Shown: positions 25,942 to 35,297, numbered from the stretch's first letter. The stretch: 64,000 nucleotides of DNA from Candidatus Bathyarchaeota archaeon (GCA_026014595.1 JAOZHY010000048.1:248001-312000), one strand, 5' to 3'. The notes: generated by a model from the letters alone, not told the origin. Numbers and translations: made by a program.

Positions 25942-28326
25942 TTATTTCATGAATTCCATGAGGCTTTTTGCTGCCTGTTTTTTCTGAGTCGCGGTTTTAA
26001 GCAAGTCTTCTTCGGATACGCCGAAAAACTCTAGCACACGCGCTGCCGCCGGCACAACCTGTTTGGAAATGTAGTAATCAACATCGGCATCGTCGATGGT
26101 GGCGAAAACATGCGGTTTCGCCCTATCGTAAAGTTTCCCTTCCCCAGTTGAGATTATGTAACCTACCTTGTCGCCGACCGCCAAGCGCCAACCCTTATTC
26201 TTAAGTGCCTTCGCTGCCTCAACATGGGAAGCTTTCACAGCATATTCATCCACAGGTTTCGTCAGCGTCTTCCAGATTATGAGGTCGCGGAACGGCACCT
26301 TCCGCTGCTTCAACTCGTCGACAACACTTTGCACGTAGCTGACTGCCTTCTCCGCTGATTTTTCCTTCAAAATTATCTCCAGCACGTGTTCTTGCACATT
26401 CTTGGCGACCTCTGCCCAGTCTCCGCGAATAACCTCCAACCCAACTATATCTAAGCTTCCGTCTTGGCGGAGTCCCGCGTAGCGTTTTTTGGCTTCGGTG
26501 AAAAATATGCGCACGTAAACTTCGCCGCGTTCCACATCTAAGCCCAGCTCCTTTTCAATTTCTTTCTCCAGTTCCCGCGTTTTCTTCTCATCATAGGTGA
26601 CGAAGAGGCTGTCGGTGTCGCCGTAAACCACCTTCAACCCCGCCCTCTCAGCCATGCTTATCGCAGTTTGAATGGTGTGCCTTCCCCATGCCGAAGCCGC
26701 TTCAGCGACTGGTTTAATGTACCATCTTGCTCCAATCCAGCCGGCGTAACCGTAAGCAGCGTTCGTGATGACCTTGACCGCCTTTTGCCTGGCGTCTAAG
26801 ACTCTGTACTCGACGGCTTCAGGGTTCAGCTTTTTCATTTTGTCACGGATTTCGCCTCGTACACCGATTAAATAAGTCAGGATTTCCTTGTAGAAGCCTG
26901 GCGGCGACTTTCGGAACCTGTGTTTGACTTCTGGCGCGGTGAAAACGCCGCTGGCTGGTTCTGGCTCTTTTGGGGAAACATACGTGTCTGGCGAAAGGTT
27001 GTACGCTATCATGATGTTTGGGTACATGGATTTGAAGTCTAAAACCGCAATGTTCTCGTGCAGTCCCGCCTGCGGCTTAAGCACCAATCCGCCAGCATAA
27101 GGTCTGTACGGCTGCTCAACGCGTCTCGGGATGAGTTCACCGATTTTCTGAGCGTGCTTGATGAGAAACCATTCAACGCGGAATCCCACGGCAGCCGTCA
27201 TCACATGGTCTAAAGGCAAACTTACAAGACTTGAGAGCTGCATCGCAAAATCCAGAAGCAACTCAACCATGCCTTTTACGCTGCGTGCACTGTCCATGCT
27301 GAACTGCTTGAGCGCAATGCGTTTCTGTTTGTCATCCCAGTAATCTGCAAAGTCCACATCCTCTATTACAGTGCTTTCCGAGGTTTTTGCCACACCAAGA
27401 TGCTCCGCAAGGTTCCAGAGGGTTTTGACCTTGACTTCTGGAAACCGGTCTGCGAAATCAGCGATGTCGATGTTTGCCATGCCCGTGAGCGAGACATGCC
27501 CATAAACGCTGGTGTGAGGTTCCGTGCAGGCCCTGTCAATGTCCAATTTTATTCCCAGCGTGCGGCATCTTTCTCGGAGGTAGTTCCAGTCAAGCGTGTT
27601 TGTGCCATAGCCGGCGATGATGTCTGGGTCGAGCTTCTTCACGTACGCAGCGAATTCTTGTATGAGGGCTTTGTCGTTGTTGCCCGTGTTTGGAAGGAAC
27701 TGTTTTTCTTCGCCCGTGCTGGCTGCGGTGGAGATGATTATTACGGGATTTCGGTCGGGTTTTGGAGTGCCTTCGCGGCTGTAGCACGTCATATGAAAGC
27801 TGAGGGTCCGCAGGGACGGAACATCCGATTTTTCAAGCAGCTTTGGCGGCGACTTGGCTGCGTAGACTTTGTCCGCCCTAACGCGTTGAGTGCTTTCTTC
27901 TTCATCCGCGTCTACTTCATGCCATGCGCAGGGAACCACGTTGTTGTCGATGAGGTAACGCATGGACAAGCGAATGTCGTCTTCGAGGCAGTCTTTTATG
28001 CCTTCGAGGTTTCGAAGCGTCCTTGCAAGCTTCGCTTTCTCGGCTGGGTTTCTGCAATAAACCTTTACTGTTTGCACTGTTTTCCCGAAAAGCTTGCGTT
28101 CAGTAACTTCCAGTTTCACAGTTGCCGTGCCGTGGGTTTTTCTGATTTCCTCAGCAACCTTCGAAGGGTCAAAACCTTCTGCCATCACAGCGTAGAAGTA
28201 GTCAACAAAGCTTCCATCAATAACCAGCACCCGGTTGCCTTTTTCGTCGATTCCCCAAAGCCACAGCTCTGTTGAATCGTTTGCAGTTTCCGAGTTAATG
28301 TCCAGAAGCCAAAAAGTAACTTTCAC
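25942..28326 (-). CDS. polB: Family B DNA polymerase with altered Exo I motif
   Basis: 794 residues. Polymerase motifs are intact: motif A DFKSMYPNI (D430), motif B KVITNAAYGY (518-527) and motif C YGDTDSLF (D570, D572). In the exonuclease domain, Exo II keeps an Asp (NTLDW, D246) and Exo III keeps FSMDS (D345). Exo I, normally F-D-I-E, reads SFHMTCYS (residues 176-183), so both metal-binding acids are missing. Proofreading is therefore likely weak or absent. GTG 28326 is the start; a TTTAAA TATA-like element lies at about 28361-28370. Whether this is the main replicase or a second PolB cannot be told here. Confidence 0.9.
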   Translation of the reverse strand: MKVTFWLLDINSETANDSTELWLWGIDEKGNRVLVIDGSFVDYFYAVMAEGFDPSKVAEEIRKTHGTATVKLEVTERKLFGKTVQTVKVYCRNPAEKAKLARTLRNLEGIKDCLEDDIRLSMRYLIDNNVVPCAWHEVDADEEESTQRVRADKVYAAKSPPKLLEKSDVPSLRTLSFHMTCYSREGTPKPDRNPVIIISTAASTGEEKQFLPNTGNNDKALIQEFAAYVKKLDPDIIAGYGTNTLDWNYLRERCRTLGIKLDIDRACTEPHTSVYGHVSLTGMANIDIADFADRFPEVKVKTLWNLAEHLGVAKTSESTVIEDVDFADYWDDKQKRIALKQFSMDSARSVKGMVELLLDFAMQLSSLVSLPLDHVMTAAVGFRVEWFLIKHAQKIGELIPRRVEQPYRPYAGGLVLKPQAGLHENIAVLDFKSMYPNIMIAYNLSPDTYVSPKEPEPASGVFTAPEVKHRFRKSPPGFYKEILTYLIGVRGEIRDKMKKLNPEAVEYRVLDARQKAVKVITNAAYGYAGWIGARWYIKPVAEAASAWGRHTIQTAISMAERAGLKVVYGDTDSLFVTYDEKKTRELEKEIEKELGLDVERGEVYVRIFFTEAKKRYAGLRQDGSLDIVGLEVIRGDWAEVAKNVQEHVLEIILKEKSAEKAVSYVQSVVDELKQRKVPFRDLIIWKTLTKPVDEYAVKASHVEAAKALKNKGWRLAVGDKVGYIISTGEGKLYDRAKPHVFATIDDADVDYYISKQVVPAAARVLEFFGVSEEDLLKTATQKKQAAKSLMEFMK

Positions 28327-28518
28327 ACGTAATCGCCTGCAATAAAATAGAAACGCGAAGGCTTTAAACCTTTAAGCTGCCGAATTTTTCGTCGCATCTT
28401 TCAGGATTCGATTCAAACTCGTGACTTAGGATATGTTTTCCAGTCAGGAATGAGAAGCAAACAGTAAGGCAAATTGAGCCGAGCGAGTTTTATCGGCTCG
28501 AAGAATACTCTCCTCCCT

Positions 28519-28617
28519 GTTTTTAGCATTGTTTTGGCGGTTTTCGGCGCGAATAGCGACCTCTCCCCTCTATAGGTTTCTGCAACGAACCACTAATAGG
28601 CTCCAAATAGACTAGTT
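28519..28617 (+). repeat. Dispersed ~100-nt intergenic repeat (copy B)
   Basis: Contains GCGCGAATAGCGACC, then CTCTATAGGTTTCTGCAACG and AACCACTAATAGGC. The core is identical to the second unit of copy A (9627 onward) and, inverted, about 90 percent identical by eye to copy C (35199-35297). B and C also share CTCCAAATAGACTAGTT at the end. It lies between the divergent polB and tuf genes. Confidence 0.7.
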
Positions 28618-28811
28618 GAAATATTAGCTTGCGCTGCAAACTTGTGCTCTCTTTGTTATGCAGGAACGAAACGAGGCTATAACGGTAATTTCTGAGCCTT
28701 GGGTGTAATCTCTAAAATGCTATGATAAGATTAAAATAATTGGAAGAACAGTTGTGTTAACGAATTCACTAAAATTTAAGGAAAAAAATAAAAAAAAGGA
28801 AGGAAGAACAC
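28618..28811 (+). promoter_or_regulatory. Promoter and leader of tuf
   Basis: The remainder of the 485-base polB-tuf gap. AT-rich GATTAAAATAATTGG (about 28731-28745) and CTAAAATTTAAGG (about 28770-28782) are TATA candidates. GGAAGGAAGAA just before ATG 28812 is the ribosome-binding region. I see no gene between polB and tuf. Confidence 0.4.
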
Positions 28812-30116
28812 ATGAGCAAAAGCGAAAAACCCCACTTAAACCTCGTAATCATGGGGCACGTTGACCACGGAAAATCCACTACCACAGGGCACTTACTCTA
28901 TTTAGCAGGCGCTATCGACGAGAGAACTATCAAAGCTTTCGAAGAAGAAGCTGAGAAAATGGGCAAGGGTACCTTCAAGTACGCTTGGGTGCTGGATAAC
29001 CTCAAGGAGGAACGGGAAAGAGGTGTCACCATAGACCTGCGATTCCTCAAGTTTGAAACTAAGAAATTCTACTACACAGTCATTGACGCACCCGGACACA
29101 GGGACTTCGTCAAGAACATGATTACTGGCGCGAGCCAAGCTGACGCTGCCGTGCTTTTCGTCTCAGCCAAAAAAGGCGAGTTCGAAGCAGGAATTGGTCC
29201 AGGCGGACAAACACGTGAACATGCATTTCTGGCGTTCACTCTTGGCGTTCGACAAGTGGTAGTTGCGGTTAACAAGATGGACGATACAACTGTTAACTGG
29301 AGCAAAGAACGGTACGAAGAGATTAAGAACGAAGTATCAAGAATGCTTAAGATGGTAGGCTTCAAAATCGAAAAAGTCAATTTCATCCCAGTTTCAGGAT
29401 GGACAGGCGACAACCTGATTAAGAAAAGCGACAAGATGCCCTGGTACACTGGACCTACTTTGATTGATGCATTAGACCTTTTGGAAGTACCTCCGAAGCC
29501 AACTAACAAGCCCTTGCGCATTCCAATACAAGACGTTTACAGCATCACCGGCATCGGCACGGTTCCCGTTGGCAGAGTTGAAACAGGCGTTCTCAAGCCA
29601 GGAACTACACTTGTCTTCATGCCTTCCAACAAGACAGGAGAAGTCAAATCGATAGAAATGCACCACACAGCAATACCAGTGGCAGAGCCAGGCGACAACA
29701 TAGGGATGAACGTGAGAGGCATTGCAAAAACTGACATTCACCGCGGAGATGTAGCGGGACCATTGGATAACCCACCGACAGTTGCCAAAGAATTCATCGG
29801 CCAAATAATCGTGATTTACCACCCAACAGCCATCGCAGCAGGATATACGCCAGTTCTCCACTACCACACTGGACAAATCGCGTGCAGGTTCACGGAACTC
29901 ATGAAGAAAATTGACCCACGCTCAGGCCAAGTCGTTGAGGAGAAGCCCAGCTTTCTCAAAACGGGTGACGCAGCCTGGGTAAGGATGGAGCCGTTGCATC
30001 CCATCGCCATAGAAACCTACAATGACTTTCCAGAACTCGGACGGTTCGCCGTCAGAGACATGGGCACAACAGTCGCAGCAGGCGTCGTCAAGGAAATCAC
30101 TAAAAAAGGACCTTAA
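28812..30116 (+). CDS. tuf: Translation elongation factor EF-1 alpha
   Basis: Delivers aminoacyl-tRNA to the ribosome. The 434-residue product has the GTPase motifs GHVDHGKST (G1, about 15-23), RGVTIDL (switch I), [13 protein letters not shown] (G3), NKMD (G4) and the SGWTG region (G5), then domains 2 and 3 ([30 protein letters not shown]). Length and motifs are those of archaeal EF-1 alpha. A S10 gene, which often follows in archaea, is not next to it. Confidence 0.97.
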   Translation: MSKSEKPHLNLVIMGHVDHGKSTTTGHLLYLAGAIDERTIKAFEEEAEKMGKGTFKYAWVLDNLKEERERGVTIDLRFLKFETKKFYYTVIDAPGHRDFVKNMITGASQADAAVLFVSAKKGEFEAGIGPGGQTREHAFLAFTLGVRQVVVAVNKMDDTTVNWSKERYEEIKNEVSRMLKMVGFKIEKVNFIPVSGWTGDNLIKKSDKMPWYTGPTLIDALDLLEVPPKPTNKPLRIPIQDVYSITGIGTVPVGRVETGVLKPGTTLVFMPSNKTGEVKSIEMHHTAIPVAEPGDNIGMNVRGIAKTDIHRGDVAGPLDNPPTVAKEFIGQIIVIYHPTAIAAGYTPVLHYHTGQIACRFTELMKKIDPRSGQVVEEKPSFLKTGDAAWVRMEPLHPIAIETYNDFPELGRFAVRDMGTTVAAGVVKEITKKGP

Positions 30117-30150
30117 TTCTCCCCCATTTTATTTTTGTTAAAATTTTTCT
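30117..30150 (+). terminator. T-rich terminator after tuf
   Basis: Directly after the tuf stop the sequence is TCTCCCCCATTTTATTTTTG followed by more T-runs, typical of archaeal intrinsic termination. No hairpin is needed or obvious. Confidence 0.5.
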
Positions 30151-30207
30151 GTGTAGTTGCTGCTTTGTAAGCGTAGAAGACTGTTATAGACAATGGGCGC
30201 TAGTGTT

Positions 30208-30242
30208 CTATATAATAAATATTTGTTGCTGTAGCGTTACAG
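30208..30242 (+). promoter_or_regulatory. TATA box and adjacent small hairpin
   Basis: CTATATAATAAATAT (30209-30223) is a strong TATA element, and CTGTA-GCGT-TACAG (30229-30242) forms a short perfect hairpin where transcription should begin. The next gene starts at 30312, which gives a leader of about 70 bases. Confidence 0.4.
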
Positions 30243-30311
30243 TCACAAGCGTTAATATTTCTTGAATGGCATATTTTGTTGAATTGAAAAATTAACCAAA
30301 GTGCAATAGTT

Positions 30312-30497
30312 ATGACGCCTCATGTTAGAAAATCACGCAGGTCCCTGCTGGATAGGGAACTTCGACCAGACCTGCAGCGAGAATCAGTTGACCAACGCTT
30401 AGAGAAAATGCTGGAGAATGTCTCACTGAAAGATATTCCGTTGGAAGAGAGGCGCAAAGAAGCGAAAAAACCGTTATACCTAACAAGATACGAGTAG
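30312..30497 (+). CDS. Small basic hypothetical protein
   Basis: 61 residues, rich in Arg, Lys, Glu and Leu, with a central amphipathic helix (SVDQRLEKMLENVSL) and the ends MTPHVRKSRRSL and KPLYLTRYE. The reading frame has its own TATA box and starts with ATG. Its charged, possibly RNA- or ribosome-associated character is only a guess. I do not recognise a family. Confidence 0.5.
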   Translation: MTPHVRKSRRSLLDRELRPDLQRESVDQRLEKMLENVSLKDIPLEERRKEAKKPLYLTRYE

Positions 30498-30636
30498 ACG
30501 CTTACACTTCCATCAATTCAACCAGCCTATTTTTAGTTCACTTGTTTTTATTTCCAAACTGAGTGGCGAATGCTTGGTTCAGAAACGTAAATGAAATAAA
30601 CGTGAAGGCTCTGGTTACGTTACGAGAGTCAAGTCA

Positions 30637-31344
30637 ATGTCAGGAACTGAAACTTTGCTTCCTTATCTTAAGGATAAGAAGAAGGATGGCGAAGAGCCCA
30701 CCATAATTGTTGACTGCCGCGAAGCCAACACCGCCGCCAAAATAGTGAAAGGCTTAATTGAGCGGGGCGTTGCCGTGAAAACTGAGGTTCTGGAAAAAGG
30801 CGACTACATCCTGTCTGACCAGTGCGCGGTGGAGCGGAAAACGGTGCATGATTTTGTTTACACGCTCACGCGGCGTTACCTTTTTGAGCAGCTGTTCAGG
30901 CTTAAGGACGCTTACCCGAAGGCGCTGATACTGCTGGAAGGTTACTTACCCATTATCTACAAATTCAGTCACATTCAGCCTGCGGCAATCTGGGGCGCCA
31001 TGTTCAACCTAGCAAAGAACGGCATAGCCATAGTAAACACCGCATCGCAAAAGGAAACCGTTGATTTCCTGTACGTCGCCGCACGGCAAGAACAGGTTGT
31101 GGAAAAGAGAACGCCCACGGTTCACCCGTTCAAACGAACGGATACTATAGCGGATGCGCAGGTGTTTTTTGTGGCGAGCCTCCCGAACGTCGGGCGTGAG
31201 AAAGCTACGGCTATATTAAGGTCGTATCAGACGCCTTTGAACGCGCTGATTAACGTGGATGACTGGGCGAAGACAGTTTACGGGCTTGGACCAGTGATAT
31301 CTAACAAGGTTAAAGAGGTCTTGAACACGCCTTACAGGGAATAA
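30637..31344 (+). CDS. ERCC4/XPF-type structure-specific endonuclease
   Basis: 235 residues. The ERCC4 nuclease domain carries VDCREAN (metal-binding Asp/Glu), KGDYILSDQ and VERKTVHDFVYTL (the V-E-R-K-X3-D core), followed by EQLFRLKDAYPKALILLEG. The C-terminal part has a tandem helix-hairpin-helix (VASLPNVGREKATAIL, VYGLGPVISNKVKEVL). No helicase domain is fused, so this matches the short crenarchaeal-type XPF that acts with PCNA on flaps, forks and 3' ends. The start is ATG 30637 (MSGTETLL). Confidence 0.9.
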   Translation: MSGTETLLPYLKDKKKDGEEPTIIVDCREANTAAKIVKGLIERGVAVKTEVLEKGDYILSDQCAVERKTVHDFVYTLTRRYLFEQLFRLKDAYPKALILLEGYLPIIYKFSHIQPAAIWGAMFNLAKNGIAIVNTASQKETVDFLYVAARQEQVVEKRTPTVHPFKRTDTIADAQVFFVASLPNVGREKATAILRSYQTPLNALINVDDWAKTVYGLGPVISNKVKEVLNTPYRE

Positions 31345-31448
31345 ATTCGTTAGTTTTCGCTGAATTGAGATTGGGCGTTCACAAACCATAAAAACCCTTG
31401 TTCACCAAATATGGCATATCGGAATAGTTAGGAAGATGAAGTGAGAGT

Positions 31449-31991
31449 ATGGACAAGGTACGACTGCTTCTCACTGTAATTTCAATAGTGATTATTGCGG
31501 TGCCGCTTGTAGGAACCCTGCTGGCGAACCAAGGCAACCTGCTGGGGCTAATTATTCCTCCGGAAGCAAACGAAATAATTGACACTTTAAGCAGTGGGGG
31601 CGGCGGTTCTGGCGGGCCCCAAATGGAGCCTGTTGGTGAGCCACAATACGACCCTGCATCGCGGACATTCTCGCAGACGATTCAGTTTACTAACACTTTC
31701 CCCTTTGACATCACAATCAACTCAATGTCCGGGAACGTGGAATGCGTTGCTCACGGGTTCCCTCTTGGCACTATAACCCTTGACGAACCAGTCAGCATTC
31801 CTAAAGGCGAAACCAAGACGCTAACGGTTCTTGGCACCTGGACGGAAGGTGCAATTGCTCATTTTCAAACCGCGCACGCTGATGAGGCAATGGTTCCAGC
31901 CAAGCTGGTAGGTTTCACCGTGGATGTTAAGGGAATTCAGGTTCAAATGGATCAGACCATGGAAGTTCCAAATCCAACCTATAAGGGGTGA
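31449..31991 (+). CDS. Membrane-anchored extracytoplasmic protein, LEA14-like beta domain
   Basis: 180 residues. An N-terminal membrane helix (LLLTVISIVIIAVPLVGTLLA, residues 7-27) is followed by a Gly-rich linker and a beta-sandwich-like domain with TIQFTNTFPFDITINSMSG and PVSIPKGETKTLTVLGTW. This resembles LEA14/WHy-type or surface immunoglobulin-like folds. It overlaps or abuts the next membrane protein, so the two are probably co-expressed. The function is unknown. Confidence 0.65.
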   Translation: MDKVRLLLTVISIVIIAVPLVGTLLANQGNLLGLIIPPEANEIIDTLSSGGGGSGGPQMEPVGEPQYDPASRTFSQTIQFTNTFPFDITINSMSGNVECVAHGFPLGTITLDEPVSIPKGETKTLTVLGTWTEGAIAHFQTAHADEAMVPAKLVGFTVDVKGIQVQMDQTMEVPNPTYKG

Positions 31992-31996
31992 AATGG

Positions 31997-32596
31997 ATGA
32001 ACGCTTTATTTTCTAAGATTAACTGGTTCGGTCTTGCTGGCGGCATCATCACGATAATAGTTGTAGCAGTGTCTATGCTGGTTCCTTGGTGGCAGCTGAC
32101 CGTCGGCGACGACTTGCTGAAGGCGAATGCTTCGCCTGTAAACACGAACTTCGGGTTCTTAGACATCAATTTCACAGTGCCGCTGATATGGGCGTTCAAC
32201 GTTGTCGCGTTACTCACGCTAATCGCGAGCGGCATCTCCATGCTGATTTACTCGGTGCTTCCTAACAAGTCCTATTCCAAGCAGCTTCTCAGCTTCGGCT
32301 ACAAGAAACCTCTGTTTACGGTGCTGTTCTTCATAATCGGACTCGTCGTCATCATATTGATTCTTCAAGTCGTGCTCAGCATCAGCGTTCCGCTCATGGG
32401 CTCCACAACCAGCCCACTTGCGATACCTTTTGCCTCTCCCTCTGACGTGTCCATAAGCGTCTTCATGTCGGCGGGGTTCCTGTGGCCTTTCTGGCTGGCT
32501 GTGGTGGCGGCGGGGCTTTGCATCGCCGCGAGGCTTTATCACAGAAAAGTTGCGGCCGCGCCGAAACCGCCACAAGTGACGCAGCCTCCGGCTTGA
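31997..32596 (+). CDS. Four-helix membrane protein
   Basis: 199 residues from ATG 31997, which has GGGGTGA six bases upstream; GTG 31988 is also in frame. Membrane segments lie at about residues 9-32, 55-80, 97-125 and 145-180, with a Pro/Lys-rich C-terminal tail. It follows the anchored protein at 31449 without a gap, and I infer that the two form a membrane unit. No family is recognised. Confidence 0.65.
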   Translation: MNALFSKINWFGLAGGIITIIVVAVSMLVPWWQLTVGDDLLKANASPVNTNFGFLDINFTVPLIWAFNVVALLTLIASGISMLIYSVLPNKSYSKQLLSFGYKKPLFTVLFFIIGLVVIILILQVVLSISVPLMGSTTSPLAIPFASPSDVSISVFMSAGFLWPFWLAVVAAGLCIAARLYHRKVAAAPKPPQVTQPPA

Positions 32597-32602
32597 TACG
32601 TT

Positions 32603-32977
32603 TCATTCGTGGTTGACGTATAGCGTTTTCTGTGCTTCCTTCATTCTTTCCAGTTTCATGCCTTTTCTGGTTAGACATATTCGTCCATTGGGGCAGTATT
32701 TGCTTTCGTGGAAGGCAATCAGGTGGAACAGGGGCTCCATGAGTTCCTTGTTTACCGAGTAAACGCGTTCTCTGCCTTTTTTCTCCGAGAAGACGAATGC
32801 GCATTCCATCAGCGGCTTGAGGTTGTGAGAGACCATGCTTTGTTCCTGCTGCAGAGCCTGCGCAATTTGGGCAACGTTTTTGGGGCTGTCCATGAGGATT
32901 TCGACTATGGCTAGCCGTGTCGGGTTGGCTAGTGTTGCGAAGAATTTGTGGCACGCGTACGTTGTACAGATTTTCAT
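32603..32977 (-). CDS. ArsR-family transcriptional regulator
   Basis: 124 residues from ATG 32977. The winged helix reads CHKFFATLANPTRLAIVEIL, VAQIAQALQQEQSMVSHNLKPL and GRERVYSVNKELMEPLF. Cysteines at the N-terminus (ICTTYACHK) and in KYCPNGRIC could sense metal or redox state. An upstream Met (33007) exists, but GAGGGTTGA precedes ATG 32977 and the operator-like repeats lie upstream of it. Confidence 0.85.
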   Translation of the reverse strand: MKICTTYACHKFFATLANPTRLAIVEILMDSPKNVAQIAQALQQEQSMVSHNLKPLMECAFVFSEKKGRERVYSVNKELMEPLFHLIAFHESKYCPNGRICLTRKGMKLERMKEAQKTLYVNHE

Positions 32978-32987
32978 TTCAACCCTC

Positions 32988-33013
32988 TCACATGAAATCT
33001 TCTTCATATGAAA
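32988..33013 (-). promoter_or_regulatory. ArsR operator-like repeats
   Basis: The perfect palindrome TTCATATGAA (33003-33012) and a near copy, TCACATGAAAT (32988-32998), lie just upstream of the ArsR start, with AT-rich DNA beyond. This is a likely autoregulatory site. Confidence 0.4.
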
Positions 33014-33082
33014 TATTATTCATCGTTTCCTATAAACATACCGAAAAGACGCCGCCTACAGATTCTCACGATAACGCTTTAG

Positions 33083-33778
33083 CTACCGTTGTGCCACTAT
33101 CATCGCGTGCGCCTTATCATACGGGTCCAAACGCACAACTTCCTTTACGTTGAAGCCCCGCTTCCACAGCACTTTCGCTTCCTGCTCATAAACTTCTGAG
33201 GGCTCCTTCGTCACGTCGATGCTCTGGGATTTGACAGCCAGCATAATCCAACCTGACGGTTTAAGGAAGAAGTCGGCGTTGTCCGCCAGAACCTTCGCCT
33301 GCTCAGGCTGCGCGATGTCGCAGTAGATGCAGTCCACTTTCCCCGGGATAAACATGGCGTACTTCTCTGGCATCCGTGCATCCGCCAAAAACGGCGACAT
33401 GTTAAGCCTGAACGCGCAGACGTTGTCCACCAAGTCCCTGAGAGACCTTGAAGCGAATTCAACGCAGTAAACGTGACCCGTTTCGCCAACCATGTCGGAA
33501 ACATGGCTTGGCGTGGTTCCTGAAGCCGCGCCCAGATAAAGCATTTGGTCGCCTTTCCTGATGGGCACGTTTTGCACGCCTTTGATGATGGCGGCTGCCA
33601 GCTTGCTCCTAAAAGCGTCCCAAACACGGTACTCCACGCCCTTAAAACGGATAAGCCGTTCGCCGTAGACCGTTCTGCCCGGCACAAGGTTCCGTGTTGC
33701 TAACCGCTGCGCGCCATCCTCAAGAGTGACCTGATAAACTTCGGCAAACTGCGGATGATGCTTAACCTTTACGTGCAC
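33083..33778 (-). CDS. flpA: Fibrillarin-like rRNA/tRNA 2'-O-methyltransferase
   Basis: 231 residues. It methylates ribose 2'-OH groups guided by C/D box RNAs, in complex with Nop5 and L7Ae. The fibrillarin fold shows LYLGAASGTTPSHVSDMVG (SAM site), VYCVEFASRSLRDLVD, DCIYCDIAQPEQ and the last catalytic Lys region IMLAVKSQSIDVTKEP. It overlaps the nop5 gene by 17 bases, so the two subunits are translated together. Confidence 0.95.
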   Translation of the reverse strand: MHVKVKHHPQFAEVYQVTLEDGAQRLATRNLVPGRTVYGERLIRFKGVEYRVWDAFRSKLAAAIIKGVQNVPIRKGDQMLYLGAASGTTPSHVSDMVGETGHVYCVEFASRSLRDLVDNVCAFRLNMSPFLADARMPEKYAMFIPGKVDCIYCDIAQPEQAKVLADNADFFLKPSGWIMLAVKSQSIDVTKEPSEVYEQEAKVLWKRGFNVKEVVRLDPYDKAHAMIVAQR

Positions 33779-35057
33779 GCTTGTCCTTTCTCCGCTTCCT
33801 GTCTCGCCTGTTCCGCCATACCTGCCGCTCCCTACGCTCTGGTGCTTGCTCTCGCCGCTCGAACCGCTGTTCCCTACGTTCTGGCCTCGGCTTCTTTTCC
33901 TGAATCGGCGGAGGCTCCTTGTACTTCTCCTTTATCTCTTCAATCCGCTTGTCGACTTCCGCCTTCAACACGTCGCCAACGTATTTTCCGCCGAAAGCAT
34001 CCGCCCTCGCCGCGATGGCAAGCTTCCCCGCTATGACCCGCGCAATTTTGCCACGTTGCCACCGCTTCGCATCATGCAGCAAGGCGTGCTGAAAAATTAA
34101 GCCGTGTTTGGGCGGTCGCGCGCCAGTCTTCAGCGAACGGAACAAAGCTTTCTCAGCGCCCAGCACCTGAATCGTGCTTGCCGGCTTCAGCGCCAGATTC
34201 TGCAAGCTTCCAGCCACAGCTATTAACCGTGCACCCAGAAGCGCTCCAGCTATTGCACGGGTATTCGGCGCCACTTCTTCCATAGTTCTGTCCACGTAAT
34301 CCTCCATTTCCTTTCGCAACTCGTATAGGCTCTGCACGTTCGTGCTCAAGGCTTGAATCTCCGCCAAGTCTTGCTCTGCCATGTCTGCGCCCATGCTGGC
34401 TTCAGCCGCCTTCGCCGTCGCCTCTGCCCGTTCCTTTGGCAACCCCTCTTTTTCGAGGGCTTCAAGCGTGAATCTTTCGCGGTAACCCAAATCCGTTACC
34501 AGCCGCGCATAGGTCTCGTGCTTCTCGATTAGGCGGTCAAGCTCGGGAAAATGGATGCCGTACCATTCTCGGGTTCGCCCCATAAACAGGTTCACTGTCC
34601 TGTCCAAATCATCCAGCGTTTGGATGGCTTGCGCGATAATCAAATCCCTCTTTTCCACGGCACCTTTCACGCGCAGTTTGGCGAGTTCCATGCTTACGTT
34701 GCGGTTCCACACCGCCAACTCCTTAGCGTCTTTAGCAAAGCCCGTTTCAACTGCGACCTCTGCCATGCGACCGCGAAGCGCATCAGCCTCCGAAACCGTC
34801 GCCACCTCAACGTCAACATCCAGCTTCCGCTGCACCTCATCCGCTACACTTGCATTCTCGAAAACGAACAAATCGTAATCCGCATCCTTAAGCGCGGCAA
34901 TCAGAGATGTAATTTCAGAGATTTTTCCTGACTCAATTTTCATCAGGCTCTTGGCTGCCTCCTGCGGCTTCTTCGAAAACAGCACCTTCTCTGCCACGTT
35001 GCCGTTCTCGTCGAAAGCCACCACGCCGAAGGGAAACTGAACTATCACCGCTTTCAT
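33762..35057 (-). CDS. nop5: Nop5/Nop56-family C/D RNP protein
   Basis: 431 residues. It is the scaffold of the archaeal box C/D RNP, linking L7Ae-bound RNA to fibrillarin. An N-terminal fibrillarin-binding domain precedes a coiled coil and the Nop domain (NTRAIAGALLGARLIAVAGSL, ASTIQVLGAEKALFRSL, KHGLIFQHALLH, RGKIARVIAGKLAIAARAD). The C-terminus is a Lys/Arg-rich tail of about 60 residues. A TATA-like TTTATTAAG lies at about 35098-35107 on the minus strand. Confidence 0.95.
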   Translation of the reverse strand: MKAVIVQFPFGVVAFDENGNVAEKVLFSKKPQEAAKSLMKIESGKISEITSLIAALKDADYDLFVFENASVADEVQRKLDVDVEVATVSEADALRGRMAEVAVETGFAKDAKELAVWNRNVSMELAKLRVKGAVEKRDLIIAQAIQTLDDLDRTVNLFMGRTREWYGIHFPELDRLIEKHETYARLVTDLGYRERFTLEALEKEGLPKERAEATAKAAEASMGADMAEQDLAEIQALSTNVQSLYELRKEMEDYVDRTMEEVAPNTRAIAGALLGARLIAVAGSLQNLALKPASTIQVLGAEKALFRSLKTGARPPKHGLIFQHALLHDAKRWQRGKIARVIAGKLAIAARADAFGGKYVGDVLKAEVDKRIEEIKEKYKEPPPIQEKKPRPERREQRFERREQAPERRERQVWRNRRDRKRRKDKRARKG

Positions 35058-35198
35058 CGTCTAAGCACCCTATCACAAGCTATTGCATGGCGCCGTCTTA
35101 ATAAATAGTTGCTGCCGCAACAGCACAAAAAGTTAAGAATCATCAACTAATGTTATGGAGGAGATATTCTACCCGAAATTTTCGCATTTACAAGCCAA

Positions 35199-35297
35199 AC
35201 TAGTCTATTTGGAGCCTATTAGTGGTTCATTGCAGAAAACTATAGAGGGGAGAGGTCGCTATTAGCGCAGAAACAGCGCAAACCATGCTGAAAACTG
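35199..35297 (-). repeat. Dispersed ~100-nt intergenic repeat (copy C)
   Basis: Read on the minus strand it matches copy B (28519-28617): TTTTCAGCATGG, GCTAATAGCGACCTCTCCCC, CTATAG, CTGCAATGAACCACTAATAG, GCTCCAAATAGACTAGTTTG. It lies between divergently transcribed nop5 and an ABC ATPase, as copy B lies between polB and tuf. Confidence 0.7.

Noticed and set aside
28381-28440. tRNA-like sequence around GATTCGATTCAAACTCG
   Set aside because: It resembles a T-arm at first glance, but no acceptor, D or anticodon stems can be paired around it.
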